From: Pustulibacterium marinum | GTDB lineage: Bacteria; Bacteroidota; Bacteroidia; Flavobacteriales; Flavobacteriaceae | DNA: 64,000 nt | Direction: 5' to 3' | NCBI RefSeq assembly: GCF_900116665.1 | Contig: NZ_FPBK01000007.1 | Location: forward strand, 1-64,000 | Shown: in pieces, positions 33,414-41,298 of the stretch | Layout of the letters: the number at the start of each line of letters is the position of its first letter | Position numbering within the stretch: position 1 is the stretch's first letter | The notes under the pieces: model-generated | Databases searched by the model: none | The model's input: the letters and a program-made list of their open reading frames with translations, nothing else | Told to the model about the DNA's origin: nothing | Made by a program: the position numbers and the translations under genes

Positions 33414-33537
33414 TACTTAATTGTATAAAAAAAATAACACGTCTTCGAATATACATAATATTGTAATATACAACATGGTTACTCAATAAAAAAGCAGCAA
33501 ATGCATAGCCGAATAGGCTGATAGTGTCACTATATTT

Positions 33538-34080
33538 TCAGGAAGAACAATACATGGTGACCAATTTTTTTTGAACACCAAGGAACTTTCCAAAACCGGC
33601 AAGTAGTAAAATGGCTGTATGCTGTAATTGTTGAGGGATTTTAGGACTGTAAGCATCCATCATTTTAAGGGCTATGGCTAGGTGAAGTTTATTTTTAGGA
33701 AGTCCATCACGGGTAATTTTGCCATGTTCAGCAATTCCATAAAGAATTTTCAAAGCGCAAAGTGTTTGTTTAGGCTGCAATATCTCAACATCAAAGATGA
33801 CAACTTCATTTGAGTTATTAAAAAATCGATGTGAGCAGAAAGGTAAAGCTATTGCAGATTGTTTCGTGGTAAGCAACGTTTCTTCGGTTCCTAAATACAA
33901 GCTTAGCGTACCTCGAATCACAGTAAATTTTTCTTCAATTTGCGTGTGATAATGTAAATCGGTTTGTCCTCCTCCAGGCTCCAAATATGTTCTAAAGATC
34001 AATTTTTCGCTGGTATGCTGTAGTACTTCAATACGGTCTTTCAGTATAGGATTTGAAAAAGTGATACGAGTAGAATGCAT
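33538..34080 (-). CDS. Cupin-domain protein
   Basis: 180 aa. A single cupin beta barrel (about 20-105): RTYLEPGGGQTDLHYHTQIEEKFTVIRGTLSLYLG contains cupin motif 1 with His, His and Glu metal ligands, and AIALPFCSHRFFNNSNEVVIF corresponds to motif 2 with the fourth His. The C-terminal 60 residues form helices with a hydrophobic stretch. Probably binds a metal and a small ligand; reaction unknown. The start is separated from the next gene by the 555-bp repeat region. Confidence 0.82.
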   Translation of the reverse strand: MHSTRITFSNPILKDRIEVLQHTSEKLIFRTYLEPGGGQTDLHYHTQIEEKFTVIRGTLSLYLGTEETLLTTKQSAIALPFCSHRFFNNSNEVVIFDVEILQPKQTLCALKILYGIAEHGKITRDGLPKNKLHLAIALKMMDAYSPKIPQQLQHTAILLLAGFGKFLGVQKKLVTMYCSS

Positions 34081-34213
34081 ATAAAAGTACGGTAGCTAAT
34101 TCGTAAACAAAATTACAATTATAACCGTGAAATTGTAGAAAGATGGAATGATTTTGTTTTGGGTTGAAACGTATCAAACAATAAAAAACTGAAATAAAAT
34201 TAGCTTTTTGAAA

Positions 34214-34312
34214 CCTCTTCCAACCGAACAACAACCGAACGATAACCGAACAACAACACAAGAATGACACAAGAACAACACAAGGATGACACATGCTCAA
34301 CACAACAAAAAC
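34214..34312. repeat. Tandem array of degenerate 11-bp units (family 1)
   Basis: Eight contiguous units of exactly 11 bp run from 34225: CGAACAACAAC, CGAACGATAAC, CGAACAACAAC, ACAAGAATGAC, ACAAGAACAAC, ACAAGGATGAC, ACATGCTCAAC, ACAACAAAAAC; a ninth, CCTCTTCCAAC, may precede them at 34214. Almost all end in AAC or GAC. The strand carries nearly no T, a strong purine/C asymmetry. It is not part of any convincing coding frame. Unit length equals about one helical turn. Confidence 0.85.
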
Positions 34313-34325
34313 AAAAGTTGCGACA

Positions 34326-34353
34326 GTTTTAAAGATGTTTTAAAGGGTTTAAG
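34326..34353. repeat. 11-bp repeat family 2 (GTTTTAAAG)
   Basis: GTTTTAAAG begins at 34326 and again at 34337 (11 bp), with a shortened GTTTAAG at 34347. Same period as the arrays on both sides but different sequence. Confidence 0.6.
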
Positions 34354-34391
34354 TTGTTGATTGTTAGGTTTTAATGGTGTTTTTCTAATCA

Positions 34392-34448
34392 AAGTATGTG
34401 TACAGTTCGTGTACAGTTTGTGTACAATCGTAGTGAAGTGGTTGTACA
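34392..34448. repeat. 11-bp repeat family 3 with phased TGTACA palindromes
   Basis: Units AAGTATGTGTA, CAGTTCGTGTA, CAGTTTGTGTA, CAATCGTAGTG and AAGTGGTTGTA follow without gaps. They place the palindrome TGTACA at 34399, 34410, 34421 and 34443, i.e. 11, 11 and 22 bp apart, all on one face of the helix. They lie about 190 bp upstream of the next plus-strand gene. Confidence 0.85.
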
Positions 34449-34583
34449 TTTCATTAATTTTCTTTATAGGAATAGACAGCAGAACACCAAAGTGTATTTC
34501 AATAGATAAGGATTAAACTACTAGATAAGATACTTTAATGAATAGTTTTTTGGGACGTACAGAGTGAATTTTAGAAACATTCG
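34449..34583. other. Non-coding stretch without recognised elements
   Basis: Between the TGTACA repeats and the promoter at 34584 I see no gene, hairpin or repeat; the sequence is AT-rich with stop codons in all frames that I checked. Confidence 0.5.
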
Positions 34584-34611
34584 TTGTATAAAAAAATGCT
34601 TTGTATATTTA
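34584..34611 (+). promoter_or_regulatory. Putative promoter of the orphan gene cluster
   Basis: TTG (34584-34586), a 17-bp spacer and TATATTTA (34604-34611), one base from the -7 consensus. Transcription would begin near 34617, about 20 bp before the TTG start codon. Confidence 0.45.
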
Positions 34612-34636
34612 CGCGTCCCCAAATGCCCCATAACTC

Positions 34637-35005
34637 TTGAAAAAGATTTTAGTCTTAAAAATTGTAGCGTCCATCGCTTTTGTAGTGATGATGGTAAGCC
34701 TGTTCAAAATGATAAAACACAGGCAATATAGAAATCAGGAAATAGCAGCAAATTCATTTACAACATTTGCTGTCATAGAGAAATTGGCTCCTAGAGCCAG
34801 AAGAGACGTGATCTTGGAAGAGGATCTGGTCTATTTTTATTTTGAAAAAAATGATTCAGTATACCATAAAATAAAGCACTTAAGTGTGAACGGAATTAAA
34901 AGATTAGAGATCAAAGCAGGTACTAGTTATCCCATAACCGTATCTAAGAGTAATTATAATATTTATGAAATAGATTTTACCAAAAGCGTACCTGCGGTTG
35001 AATAG
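34637..35005 (+). CDS. Hypothetical single-pass membrane protein, 122 aa
   Basis: Starts with TTG. One N-terminal membrane helix (KILVLKIVASIAFVVMMVSLF, in two parts of 20 or less) followed by a basic segment KMIKHRQYRNQE and a small beta-rich domain ending in SYPITVSKSNYNIYEIDF. No family recognised with confidence; the layout is like small DUF3592-type anchored domains. First of five consecutive orphan genes on the plus strand (34637-36996), following a repeat-rich control region. Confidence 0.65.
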   Translation: MKKILVLKIVASIAFVVMMVSLFKMIKHRQYRNQEIAANSFTTFAVIEKLAPRARRDVILEEDLVYFYFEKNDSVYHKIKHLSVNGIKRLEIKAGTSYPITVSKSNYNIYEIDFTKSVPAVE

Positions 35006-35065
35006 TAGGATGTTTTTTGAATAAAATGTAGTGCTTAAATAAATGCCTTCCATTAAAATCTTTGG

Positions 35066-35073
35066 TATCTTTG
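35066..35073 (+). promoter_or_regulatory. -7 box TATCTTTG before the second orphan gene
   Basis: Exact TAnnTTTG match. A transcription start near 35080 excludes the GTG at 35075 and favours the ATG at 35108. No clear -33 box. Confidence 0.45.
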
Positions 35074-35107
35074 AGTGGGGTTTACAGGCCCTATCAAACA
35101 ACGCAAG

Positions 35108-35533
35108 ATGCAAAAGACATACAGTGGCACCTATTGGTACACAGGAGCGGTACCAAAGGATTTGAAAAACGTACGAACGAATTTTCAATTGGAGTTAGAA
35201 GCAACCAATGACCTGAAGTTTACAGGAACGGTTGAAGACGATGTAACCACAGGTGGCACACCGGGTATTGGGAATATTGAAGGAGAATGGAAAAAGAATA
35301 CCATAGTGTTTGTAAAACAAATGCCGGTATTTACACATTTCAATAGCGATGGGAGCATGGTAACAGGGAGACCGCCACACCAACCCATCTATTACAAAGG
35401 AAATGTAGATACTGTTACAGGTAACATCCGTGGAACTTGGAAGGTAAAGTTCTCTGTGAGCTTTTCAAAAGGAAGACTCTGGATTTTACCAAGCGTTAAG
35501 GGAGAATGGGAAATGAGGCAGCATACTGAGTGA
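35108..35533 (+). CDS. Hypothetical protein, 141 aa, soluble beta-rich
   Basis: From the ATG at 35108. Sequence such as TYSGTYWYTGAVPKDLKN, FTGTVEDDVTTGGTPGIGNIEGEWK and GNIRGTWKVKFSVS shows alternating beta strands with G-x-W turns, reminiscent of lipocalin-like or DUF-type small-molecule-binding barrels. No signal peptide, so cytoplasmic. Function not recognised. It is 13 bp upstream of the next gene, so the two form an operon. Confidence 0.7.
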   Translation: MQKTYSGTYWYTGAVPKDLKNVRTNFQLELEATNDLKFTGTVEDDVTTGGTPGIGNIEGEWKKNTIVFVKQMPVFTHFNSDGSMVTGRPPHQPIYYKGNVDTVTGNIRGTWKVKFSVSFSKGRLWILPSVKGEWEMRQHTE

Positions 35534-35546
35534 ACAATTGAATGTA

Positions 35547-35960
35547 ATGAAAGAACCTATCTACAAAGCAGCGGTATTATTCGTAGTTTCAGCACCCATT
35601 CTATGGCTTATAGGAGTGTTATTAAAAGAACTCTCCATCGTATTAAATATTCATGATACCTATTTTGTGATCGCAATGGATGATTATATGCTGGTGCTGG
35701 TAGCATTTTTTGTGGGAGTCGCATTTTTGTTCGGATTGGCTGGATTGGTTCGCATTCCATGGAATGAAAATCAAATAAGACGCTACACAGCATTCAACTT
35801 TATCATAGGATTATGTTTAACCATGCTGGGAATCATTGCAGCATTAGAGGATGTTTCAGGAGATTGGTGGATACTTACAGTAGGGCTGCTCATAGCATTG
35901 GCGATTAGTACGCAACTTGTAATGGTGTTTCATGGTATTATAAAACTGATGAAGAAATAA
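35547..35960 (+). CDS. Four-helix membrane protein resembling a cytochrome oxidase subunit I segment
   Basis: 137 aa from the ATG at 35547. Four hydrophobic helices (about 8-25, 40-65, 82-102 and 110-132). Residues 29-43 read LSIVLNIHDTYFVIA, strikingly like LDIVLHDTYYVVA of heme-copper oxidase subunit I, where His-Asp bind Mg and the next HFHY supplies two heme-ligand histidines. Here HFHY is replaced by MDDY, so heme binding is lost. Whether this is true homology or shared helix preference cannot be settled by eye. It sits in the middle of the orphan operon. Confidence 0.7.
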   Translation: MKEPIYKAAVLFVVSAPILWLIGVLLKELSIVLNIHDTYFVIAMDDYMLVLVAFFVGVAFLFGLAGLVRIPWNENQIRRYTAFNFIIGLCLTMLGIIAALEDVSGDWWILTVGLLIALAISTQLVMVFHGIIKLMKK

Positions 35961-35968
35961 AGAAGACT

Positions 35969-36376
35969 ATGCAAAGAATTTCATTCCCAATAATGCTTTC
36001 AAATACCATGGACTATAAAGATGGTGAAGCGTTATTACCACTGTTTGATGCTTATTATAGTTCTCCAAAAGAACAAGTATATAGAGACTATTATCATCAG
36101 AAAGAATTTGTAGATTGTAAGGGCTGTGTTTACAAAGTGGTGGATAGAAAAACTCCGGAAAGTTTCTGGAGAAACCTATTCTATTTTATACCTGGAGTAT
36201 ACAAGGTAGAATTGATCTTTCAGAATACCTACAAAACCATGGACGTAGTAGCAGTAAAAAACAACCTTATCCAAGGTATTAGAAAATTTGATACTTCTGG
36301 AATGAACGATGTTTCAGAAGAATGGATTCAACAAATAAAAAAGGCGAATACAATCAAAGAAATTTTAATGGGATGA
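35969..36376 (+). CDS. Hypothetical protein, 135 aa
   Basis: Soluble protein without signal peptide: DGEALLPLFDAYYSSPKEQVYRDYYHQK, then KGCVYKVVDRKTPESFWRNLFYFIPG. No family recognised. It lies 8 bp after the four-helix gene and its stop overlaps the next start (ATGGGATGA region), so it belongs to the same operon. The aromatic-rich, mixed charge composition suggests a compact alpha/beta domain. Confidence 0.68.
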   Translation: MQRISFPIMLSNTMDYKDGEALLPLFDAYYSSPKEQVYRDYYHQKEFVDCKGCVYKVVDRKTPESFWRNLFYFIPGVYKVELIFQNTYKTMDVVAVKNNLIQGIRKFDTSGMNDVSEEWIQQIKKANTIKEILMG

Positions 36377-36996
36377 AAGCACTGAATCAATGGATAGCGC
36401 TCATACTTTGTTGTCTGAGTTGGTATGCACAAGCTCAAAATATGAAAGAGATCAATGCAGCAATCGGACTTTCTGATACGCTGACCTATGAAAATGAAAT
36501 TCGGATTTATCAATCAGAGAGCATAACTAATTATAGTTCATTGTTGAGGTTGTACGAAGAATCAGAAGATAACTGGAAAGTGACGTATGATGAACATTTT
36601 GCCAAAGTACCTGGAAATCCTAAAGAACGCGTAGAAACGCATAGGTTAAAAGGGAAGCAAAGTTTGCATTACGTGTTTTTAGCATTGTTACGAAGCTATA
36701 TAGATCAATTACCAGACCAACGCAGCATTGAATGGAAACTGAAAGAGCGAGGTGTCATCTACAAGGAAAACTACAACGGAGAGGAAACCTATCAGTTAGC
36801 TAACAAAGTAACCACAGTGCTAGACGGAACGGGGTATACAGTAATGACCAAAGTATATGGGAAGGCGCATAATTTCTCTTTTAGTAATCCCGATACCTAT
36901 TACAAGTTATACCCAGAAGTTGATGAACTGGTTTTTATGAAAGAGATAATAGATACCATCCGAACTGAATTTGGGATTTGGCAAGTACAAGAATAG
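36373..36996 (+). CDS. Hypothetical secreted protein, 207 aa
   Basis: Starts at the ATG overlapping the previous stop (ATGA, 4 bp), giving signal peptide MKALNQWIALILCCLSWYAQAQ; the frame is open 17 codons earlier, but that start would hide the signal. The mature part is charged, with IRIYQSESITNYSSLLRLYEE, and two halves of alpha/beta character. No family recognised and no anchor or sorting signal seen, so probably periplasmic. Last gene of the orphan operon. Confidence 0.68.
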   Translation: MKALNQWIALILCCLSWYAQAQNMKEINAAIGLSDTLTYENEIRIYQSESITNYSSLLRLYEESEDNWKVTYDEHFAKVPGNPKERVETHRLKGKQSLHYVFLALLRSYIDQLPDQRSIEWKLKERGVIYKENYNGEETYQLANKVTTVLDGTGYTVMTKVYGKAHNFSFSNPDTYYKLYPEVDELVFMKEIIDTIRTEFGIWQVQE

Positions 36997-37085
36997 TATA
37001 CTAGCGATGAATTACTAAAAGATAGTTCTCCAAAATTATACTACTTTTGATGGTGTACTACTAAAAACTTTCCTATACTTAACAC

Positions 37086-37583
37086 ATGGAAGAAACAAAA
37101 AAGACCAACGATAAAAAAGAAGCTGTGGTGCCTGTAAATGTGGCGTTACCCAATCACTGGGCAACGAGTGCAGAAACTTTGTGGGCAACACCTTTAGGAG
37201 AAGATTTATACCAAATAGAAAATGTACCGTTCTACGCTTACGGACTCAATTATAAAGACATTGTAAAAGCCAATATCATTGGGAAAGCCGAAATACCATT
37301 GGCGCATGAATTAGTGAAGAAAGGCGGTCACCAAACATTTCGGTTATCCTTTGCAACAGGAATTCAAAAAGAGTTTCAAGAGAAGATTTTGAATGGTTTT
37401 AAAAGCTTACACGTTACCTACGAAAGAGCAAACGAAACCTATGTTGCTTTAGATATGAAACCGCAAGGCGTTTTTAAAGAGGTATTTGCGGTATTGAATA
37501 AATTAGTGGAAAATGGCATCTTAAGCTTTGAAACCTGCGAAGCAAGAGTATTTGGTACTTTTGATGACAAACCGAAATTGTAA
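37086..37583 (+). CDS. DUF4265-domain protein
   Basis: 165 aa. The pattern ETLWATPLGEDLYQIENVPFYAYGLNYKDIVKA is characteristic of DUF4265 (VPFFAYGLSYGDVV), and the second half (FQEKILNGFKSLHVTYERANE) looks like the ferredoxin-like lobe of that family. Charged Lys/Glu N-terminus. Function unknown; members often lie near immunity or accessory genes. It has its own start 90 bp after the orphan cluster and ends 88 bp before the convergent msrB. Confidence 0.85.
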   Translation: MEETKKTNDKKEAVVPVNVALPNHWATSAETLWATPLGEDLYQIENVPFYAYGLNYKDIVKANIIGKAEIPLAHELVKKGGHQTFRLSFATGIQKEFQEKILNGFKSLHVTYERANETYVALDMKPQGVFKEVFAVLNKLVENGILSFETCEARVFGTFDDKPKL

Positions 37584-37632
37584 AAGCAACATTATCTGTT
37601 GTGATATCATGAAAATATCAATACTACAATCA

Positions 37633-37663
37633 TTAAAAAAGCCGCTTTTTAAAAGCGGCTTTT
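37633..37663. terminator. Bidirectional terminator between the DUF4265 gene and msrB
   Basis: AAAAGCCGCTTTT and AAAAGCGGCTTTT with a single-base centre, A and T runs on both sides. Confidence 0.85.
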
Positions 37664-37670
37664 CTATATG

Positions 37671-38162
37671 TTATTCTTCTTCTTCAAAATCGATACTGGC
37701 AGAGTTTACGCAGTAACGCTTTCCGGTTTCGGTAGGCCCATCGTTAAAGACATGCCCTAAGTGTCCGCCACATTTAGCACAAAGAATTTCGGTACGTATC
37801 ATTCCGTGACTGTAATCTTGAACATATTCTACGGTGCCTTCAATAGCGTCATCAAAACTAGGCCATCCACAGTGACTTTCAAATTTTTGATCACTTTCAA
37901 ATAATTTGGTACCACAGCCTTTACAGCGGTAAACACCTTCTTCAAAATGAAGATTGTATTTTCCTGTATTGGGCATTTCGGTTCCTTTTTGGCGCAATAT
38001 TTTGTATTCTTCGTTGGAGAGTTGTGCTTTCCATTCAGCATCTGTCTTTTCAACGGCATACTGTTTCTTATCCATATCTTTTTTTTCTTTTTGTGTGTTT
38101 TGTGCTTTACTATTACAACTTACAAAAATAATAGCGAACAAAGCAATAATTACGTTTTTCAT
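37671..38162 (-). CDS. msrB: Lipoprotein peptide-methionine (R)-S-oxide reductase
   Basis: 163 aa from the ATG at 38162, which produces a lipoprotein signal MKNVIIALFAIIFVSC with Cys16. Reduces methionine-R-sulfoxide in envelope proteins. The MsrB domain has the structural zinc CXXC pairs in YRCKGCGTKLF and LCAKCGGHLGHVF, the HCGWPSF motif, and the catalytic Cys in GKRYCVNSASIDF. Being lipid-anchored, it would protect periplasmic or surface proteins. It is 4 bp downstream of an alpha/beta hydrolase gene, so both are likely co-transcribed. Confidence 0.95.
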   Translation of the reverse strand: MKNVIIALFAIIFVSCNSKAQNTQKEKKDMDKKQYAVEKTDAEWKAQLSNEEYKILRQKGTEMPNTGKYNLHFEEGVYRCKGCGTKLFESDQKFESHCGWPSFDDAIEGTVEYVQDYSHGMIRTEILCAKCGGHLGHVFNDGPTETGKRYCVNSASIDFEEEE

Positions 38163-38166
38163 GGGT

Positions 38167-39030
38167 TTAAGCGGTAATAAATGAAACAATTTCTTTAATC
38201 ACTTTTCGATCACCAAGTATCTTGCGGTGACCTAATTTTTTAGTCTCAAATAATGTGCCATTTGGTAGGTGTTCCACAATTTCACGCGCTGCTGTTACAG
38301 GAACGTCTACATCGTCTTCATCATGAATTACCAATACCGGTATGTGCACTTCTTTTGCTGCTATATACGAGGAAAAATCGTTTAGGGTTCTATTGATCTG
38401 TTTTTCTACTTTGTATTTCATCATGGCTCCAATTTCGGGTTTCATACGCATTTGTTTGATAAAATCACGAATAATATCATCGATGACGTTACCGCTACCC
38501 ACAGTGACCAATTTCTGAAAACTTAGATTTTCTTTACAGCAATTGAGTAAAGCCATGCCTCCAAGAGAATGTCCAACAGCAGCTTCAAAAGGACCAAATT
38601 GTTTTTCGATTTCAAAGATCACTTCTATGAATTCTTTCATATTGGTTTTGGTCCCTTTTGATTTTCCGTGTGCAGGAGCATCGAAACTAATGGTACTATA
38701 ACCATTTTCAACCAAAGCATCAGCTATTTTAAAAAGTTGAGTTCCTCTTCCACACCAACCATGGCTTAAGAGTATTTTCTTATCAGATTTACCATAGGTG
38801 TAGATGATTATTTCTTTGTCAATTGCAGGAATATATAATTTGGTTTGTACCGAGTTTGCATCCATTTCAAATTCACGACTGGGCATTTTAAATTTGATGG
38901 GAAGCATAAAGATGTTACCGGCGTAAAAGGCTGCAAGTTTTTTAGAAACAAACTGCAAACTCTTTCCAAAGTAAACTATAGGTTGTGGTATTTGTATGCT
39001 TTGTTGGTGTATTCCTTTTTTCTGATCCAT
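38167..39030 (-). CDS. Alpha/beta hydrolase
   Basis: 287 aa, soluble alpha/beta hydrolase fold. Oxyanion-hole region ILLSHGWCGRGTQ, nucleophile elbow GHSLGG with catalytic Ser (around residue 143), then VLVIHDEDDVDVP with the acid Asp and LGHRKILGDRKV with the catalytic His. The short opening lacks a signal peptide but a hydrophobic stretch near 28-45 is present. Possibly a lipase or thioesterase; substrate unknown. Directly upstream of msrB. Confidence 0.88.
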   Translation of the reverse strand: MDQKKGIHQQSIQIPQPIVYFGKSLQFVSKKLAAFYAGNIFMLPIKFKMPSREFEMDANSVQTKLYIPAIDKEIIIYTYGKSDKKILLSHGWCGRGTQLFKIADALVENGYSTISFDAPAHGKSKGTKTNMKEFIEVIFEIEKQFGPFEAAVGHSLGGMALLNCCKENLSFQKLVTVGSGNVIDDIIRDFIKQMRMKPEIGAMMKYKVEKQINRTLNDFSSYIAAKEVHIPVLVIHDEDDVDVPVTAAREIVEHLPNGTLFETKKLGHRKILGDRKVIKEIVSFITA

Positions 39031-39305
39031 AATTGGTTATTTCATTTTTTTTGAAAATTTAAAGACTTTTCATTCCGTTCGTGTCAAGTAATTATCTTAC
39101 ATTTATAACACTAGTAAAGTTAAAACTTTCTAATTCTTGAAAAATGCTATGAAGAAAAATTTGCCGCCTCAAAGTCATTTGTACAAATTTAGTAGATGTA
39201 AAATAGAACCTCAAAGAATCTAGCCAAAGCTTTACTCCCCTGACAATAATACCTGTTTAAACGAAACAACTAAACATAATTACTAACTATCTAAACCATT
39301 GTTAA

Positions 39306-41213
39306 ATGCATCAGGTACAACCGTATTCTTTATTTACAGATTATGACATTCATTTATTCAAAGCAGGCAAACATTACAAACTTTTCGAGAAACTAGGCGC
39401 ACATTTAGTTACGGTAGATGGTGTAGAAGGTACATACTTTGCGGTTTGGGCACCATCAGCAAAAGAAGTTGCTGTAATTGGCGATTTTAATTATTGGAAC
39501 GATGGAGAACATCAACTCAATGTTCGTTGGGATTCTAGTGGTATTTGGGAAGGATTTATTCCACATGTAACCAAAGGAGTTCGTTACAAGTATAAGATAC
39601 ATTCTCATCATGATGGTGTAGTTACAGAAAAAGCAGATCCATTTGCACTGTTTTGTGAAACCCCACCAAATACAGCGTCTATAGTTTGGGATCATAACTA
39701 TAAATGGAAAGACGATGAGTGGATGCAAAAGCGTAAAGAGTTTAATGATCTCGATAAACCATATTCAGTTTACGAAGTACATTTAAGTTCCTGGAAAAAG
39801 AAGGTAGCCGAAAATAGAAGTCTTACCTATAAAGAAATGGCGAAAGACTTAGTGAAATATGTGAAGATGATGAACTTCACTCACGTAGAATTTATGCCTA
39901 TTATGGAATATCCTTATGATCCTTCTTGGGGATATCAGATTACCGGATATTTTGCACCAACATCTAGGTTTGGAAGCCCACAAGACTTTATGTATTTGAT
40001 TGAAGAATTTCATAAAAATGATATTGGTGTCATCCTTGATTGGGTTCCGTCTCACTTTCCTGCAGATGGGCATGGTTTAGCTAATTTTGATGGTTCTGCC
40101 TTGTATGAACATCCAGATTGGCGAAAAGGATACCACCCAGATTGGAAAAGTTGCATTTTCAATTACGAGCGAAACGAAGTACGTTCATTTCTAATAAGTA
40201 ATGCTATTTATTGGTTACAACAGTTTCATGTAGACGGTTTGCGCGTAGATGCGGTAGCTTCTATGATCTATTTAGATTATTCCAGAGAAGAAGGTGAGTG
40301 GGAACCTAATATGTTTGGAGAACGAGAATACCTGGCAGCAGTATCGTTTTTAAAAGAAATGAACGAAGCTGTGTACGGCAATTTTGAAGGAGTACAAACC
40401 ATAGCCGAAGAGTCTACCGCATTTAGTGGTGTTTCTAGCCCAACGTATTTAGGTGGTTTAGGATTTGGAATGAAATGGATGATGGGTTGGATGCATGATA
40501 CGCTTCAGTATTTCAAAAAAGAATCGATTCATAGAAAATACCATCAAAACGATATAACCTTTAGTTTAAATTATGCATTCTCGGAGAACTTTATGTTACC
40601 GTTGAGTCATGATGAGGTAGTGCATGGAAAAAGCTCATTGTTTGGTAGAATGCCTGGTGATGAATGGCAACGTTTTGCTAACTTAAGAACCATGTATTCG
40701 TACATGTTTACTCACCCGGGAACAAAATTATTGTTTCAAGGAGCAGAGATTGCACAAAGTGAAGAATGGAATTTTCAACACAGTCTGGACTGGCATTTAT
40801 TAAAGTATGATTACCATAAAGGTGTGCAAACGCTCGTGAAAGATTTGAATAAATTGTACAAAACGGTTCCGTCACTTTATGAAAAGCAATTTTCACATGA
40901 AGGATTTGAATGGATCAATTTTACAGACGGAAATAGTTCAATTCTAAGTTACATACGAAAAGGGTATGACGAAAAAGATGACGTAGTGGTTGTGTGTAAT
41001 TTTACGCCGGTAAAACGTGAGAACTTTAGACTGGGCGTGCACAAATCAGGAAAATTAAAAGAGATATTCAATTCAGATCTTAAAAAATACAAAGGCTCTG
41101 GAGTACGTAATACAAGAGCGTTGAAAACCGATGAAATTAGCTGGGATGGTAAAGAGCAAAGTTTTGAAATTACATTAGCTCCGCTAAGCGTCATGGTTTT
41201 TGCATTTTTGTAA
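39306..41213 (+). CDS. glgB: 1,4-alpha-glucan branching enzyme
   Basis: 635 aa. Makes alpha-1,6 branches in glycogen. CBM48 domain (about 20-115, GTYFAVWAPSAKEVAVIGDFNYWN), then the GH13 barrel. Conserved regions: nucleophile Asp near 314 in GLRVDAVASMIYLDY, acid Glu near 368 in TIAEESTAFSGV, and Asp near 436 in LSHDEVVHGKSS. All three catalytic residues are intact. Followed 85 bp later by a GH31 alpha-glucosidase, suggesting a small glycogen or starch module; no glgA or glgC is seen in this window. Confidence 0.95.
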   Translation: MHQVQPYSLFTDYDIHLFKAGKHYKLFEKLGAHLVTVDGVEGTYFAVWAPSAKEVAVIGDFNYWNDGEHQLNVRWDSSGIWEGFIPHVTKGVRYKYKIHSHHDGVVTEKADPFALFCETPPNTASIVWDHNYKWKDDEWMQKRKEFNDLDKPYSVYEVHLSSWKKKVAENRSLTYKEMAKDLVKYVKMMNFTHVEFMPIMEYPYDPSWGYQITGYFAPTSRFGSPQDFMYLIEEFHKNDIGVILDWVPSHFPADGHGLANFDGSALYEHPDWRKGYHPDWKSCIFNYERNEVRSFLISNAIYWLQQFHVDGLRVDAVASMIYLDYSREEGEWEPNMFGEREYLAAVSFLKEMNEAVYGNFEGVQTIAEESTAFSGVSSPTYLGGLGFGMKWMMGWMHDTLQYFKKESIHRKYHQNDITFSLNYAFSENFMLPLSHDEVVHGKSSLFGRMPGDEWQRFANLRTMYSYMFTHPGTKLLFQGAEIAQSEEWNFQHSLDWHLLKYDYHKGVQTLVKDLNKLYKTVPSLYEKQFSHEGFEWINFTDGNSSILSYIRKGYDEKDDVVVVCNFTPVKRENFRLGVHKSGKLKEIFNSDLKKYKGSGVRNTRALKTDEISWDGKEQSFEITLAPLSVMVFAFL

Positions 41214-41298
41214 ATAATTGACACATATAATTATAGAATAATTAACAAGAATCTGGTATTATAATTTTAGCTTTATAAGAATATAAACTCATTGCCAT

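Noticed and set aside
34028-34303. 91-codon minus-strand frame across the 11-bp repeats
   Set aside because: It overlaps the cupin start, is rich in Cys/Leu/Val by virtue of the repeat composition, and has no recognisable domain or start context. Treated as a by-product of the repeats.
34081-34636. CRISPR array as explanation of the repeats
   Set aside because: Units are 11 bp without spacers and there are no cas genes; CRISPR repeats are 23-47 bp with unique spacers.
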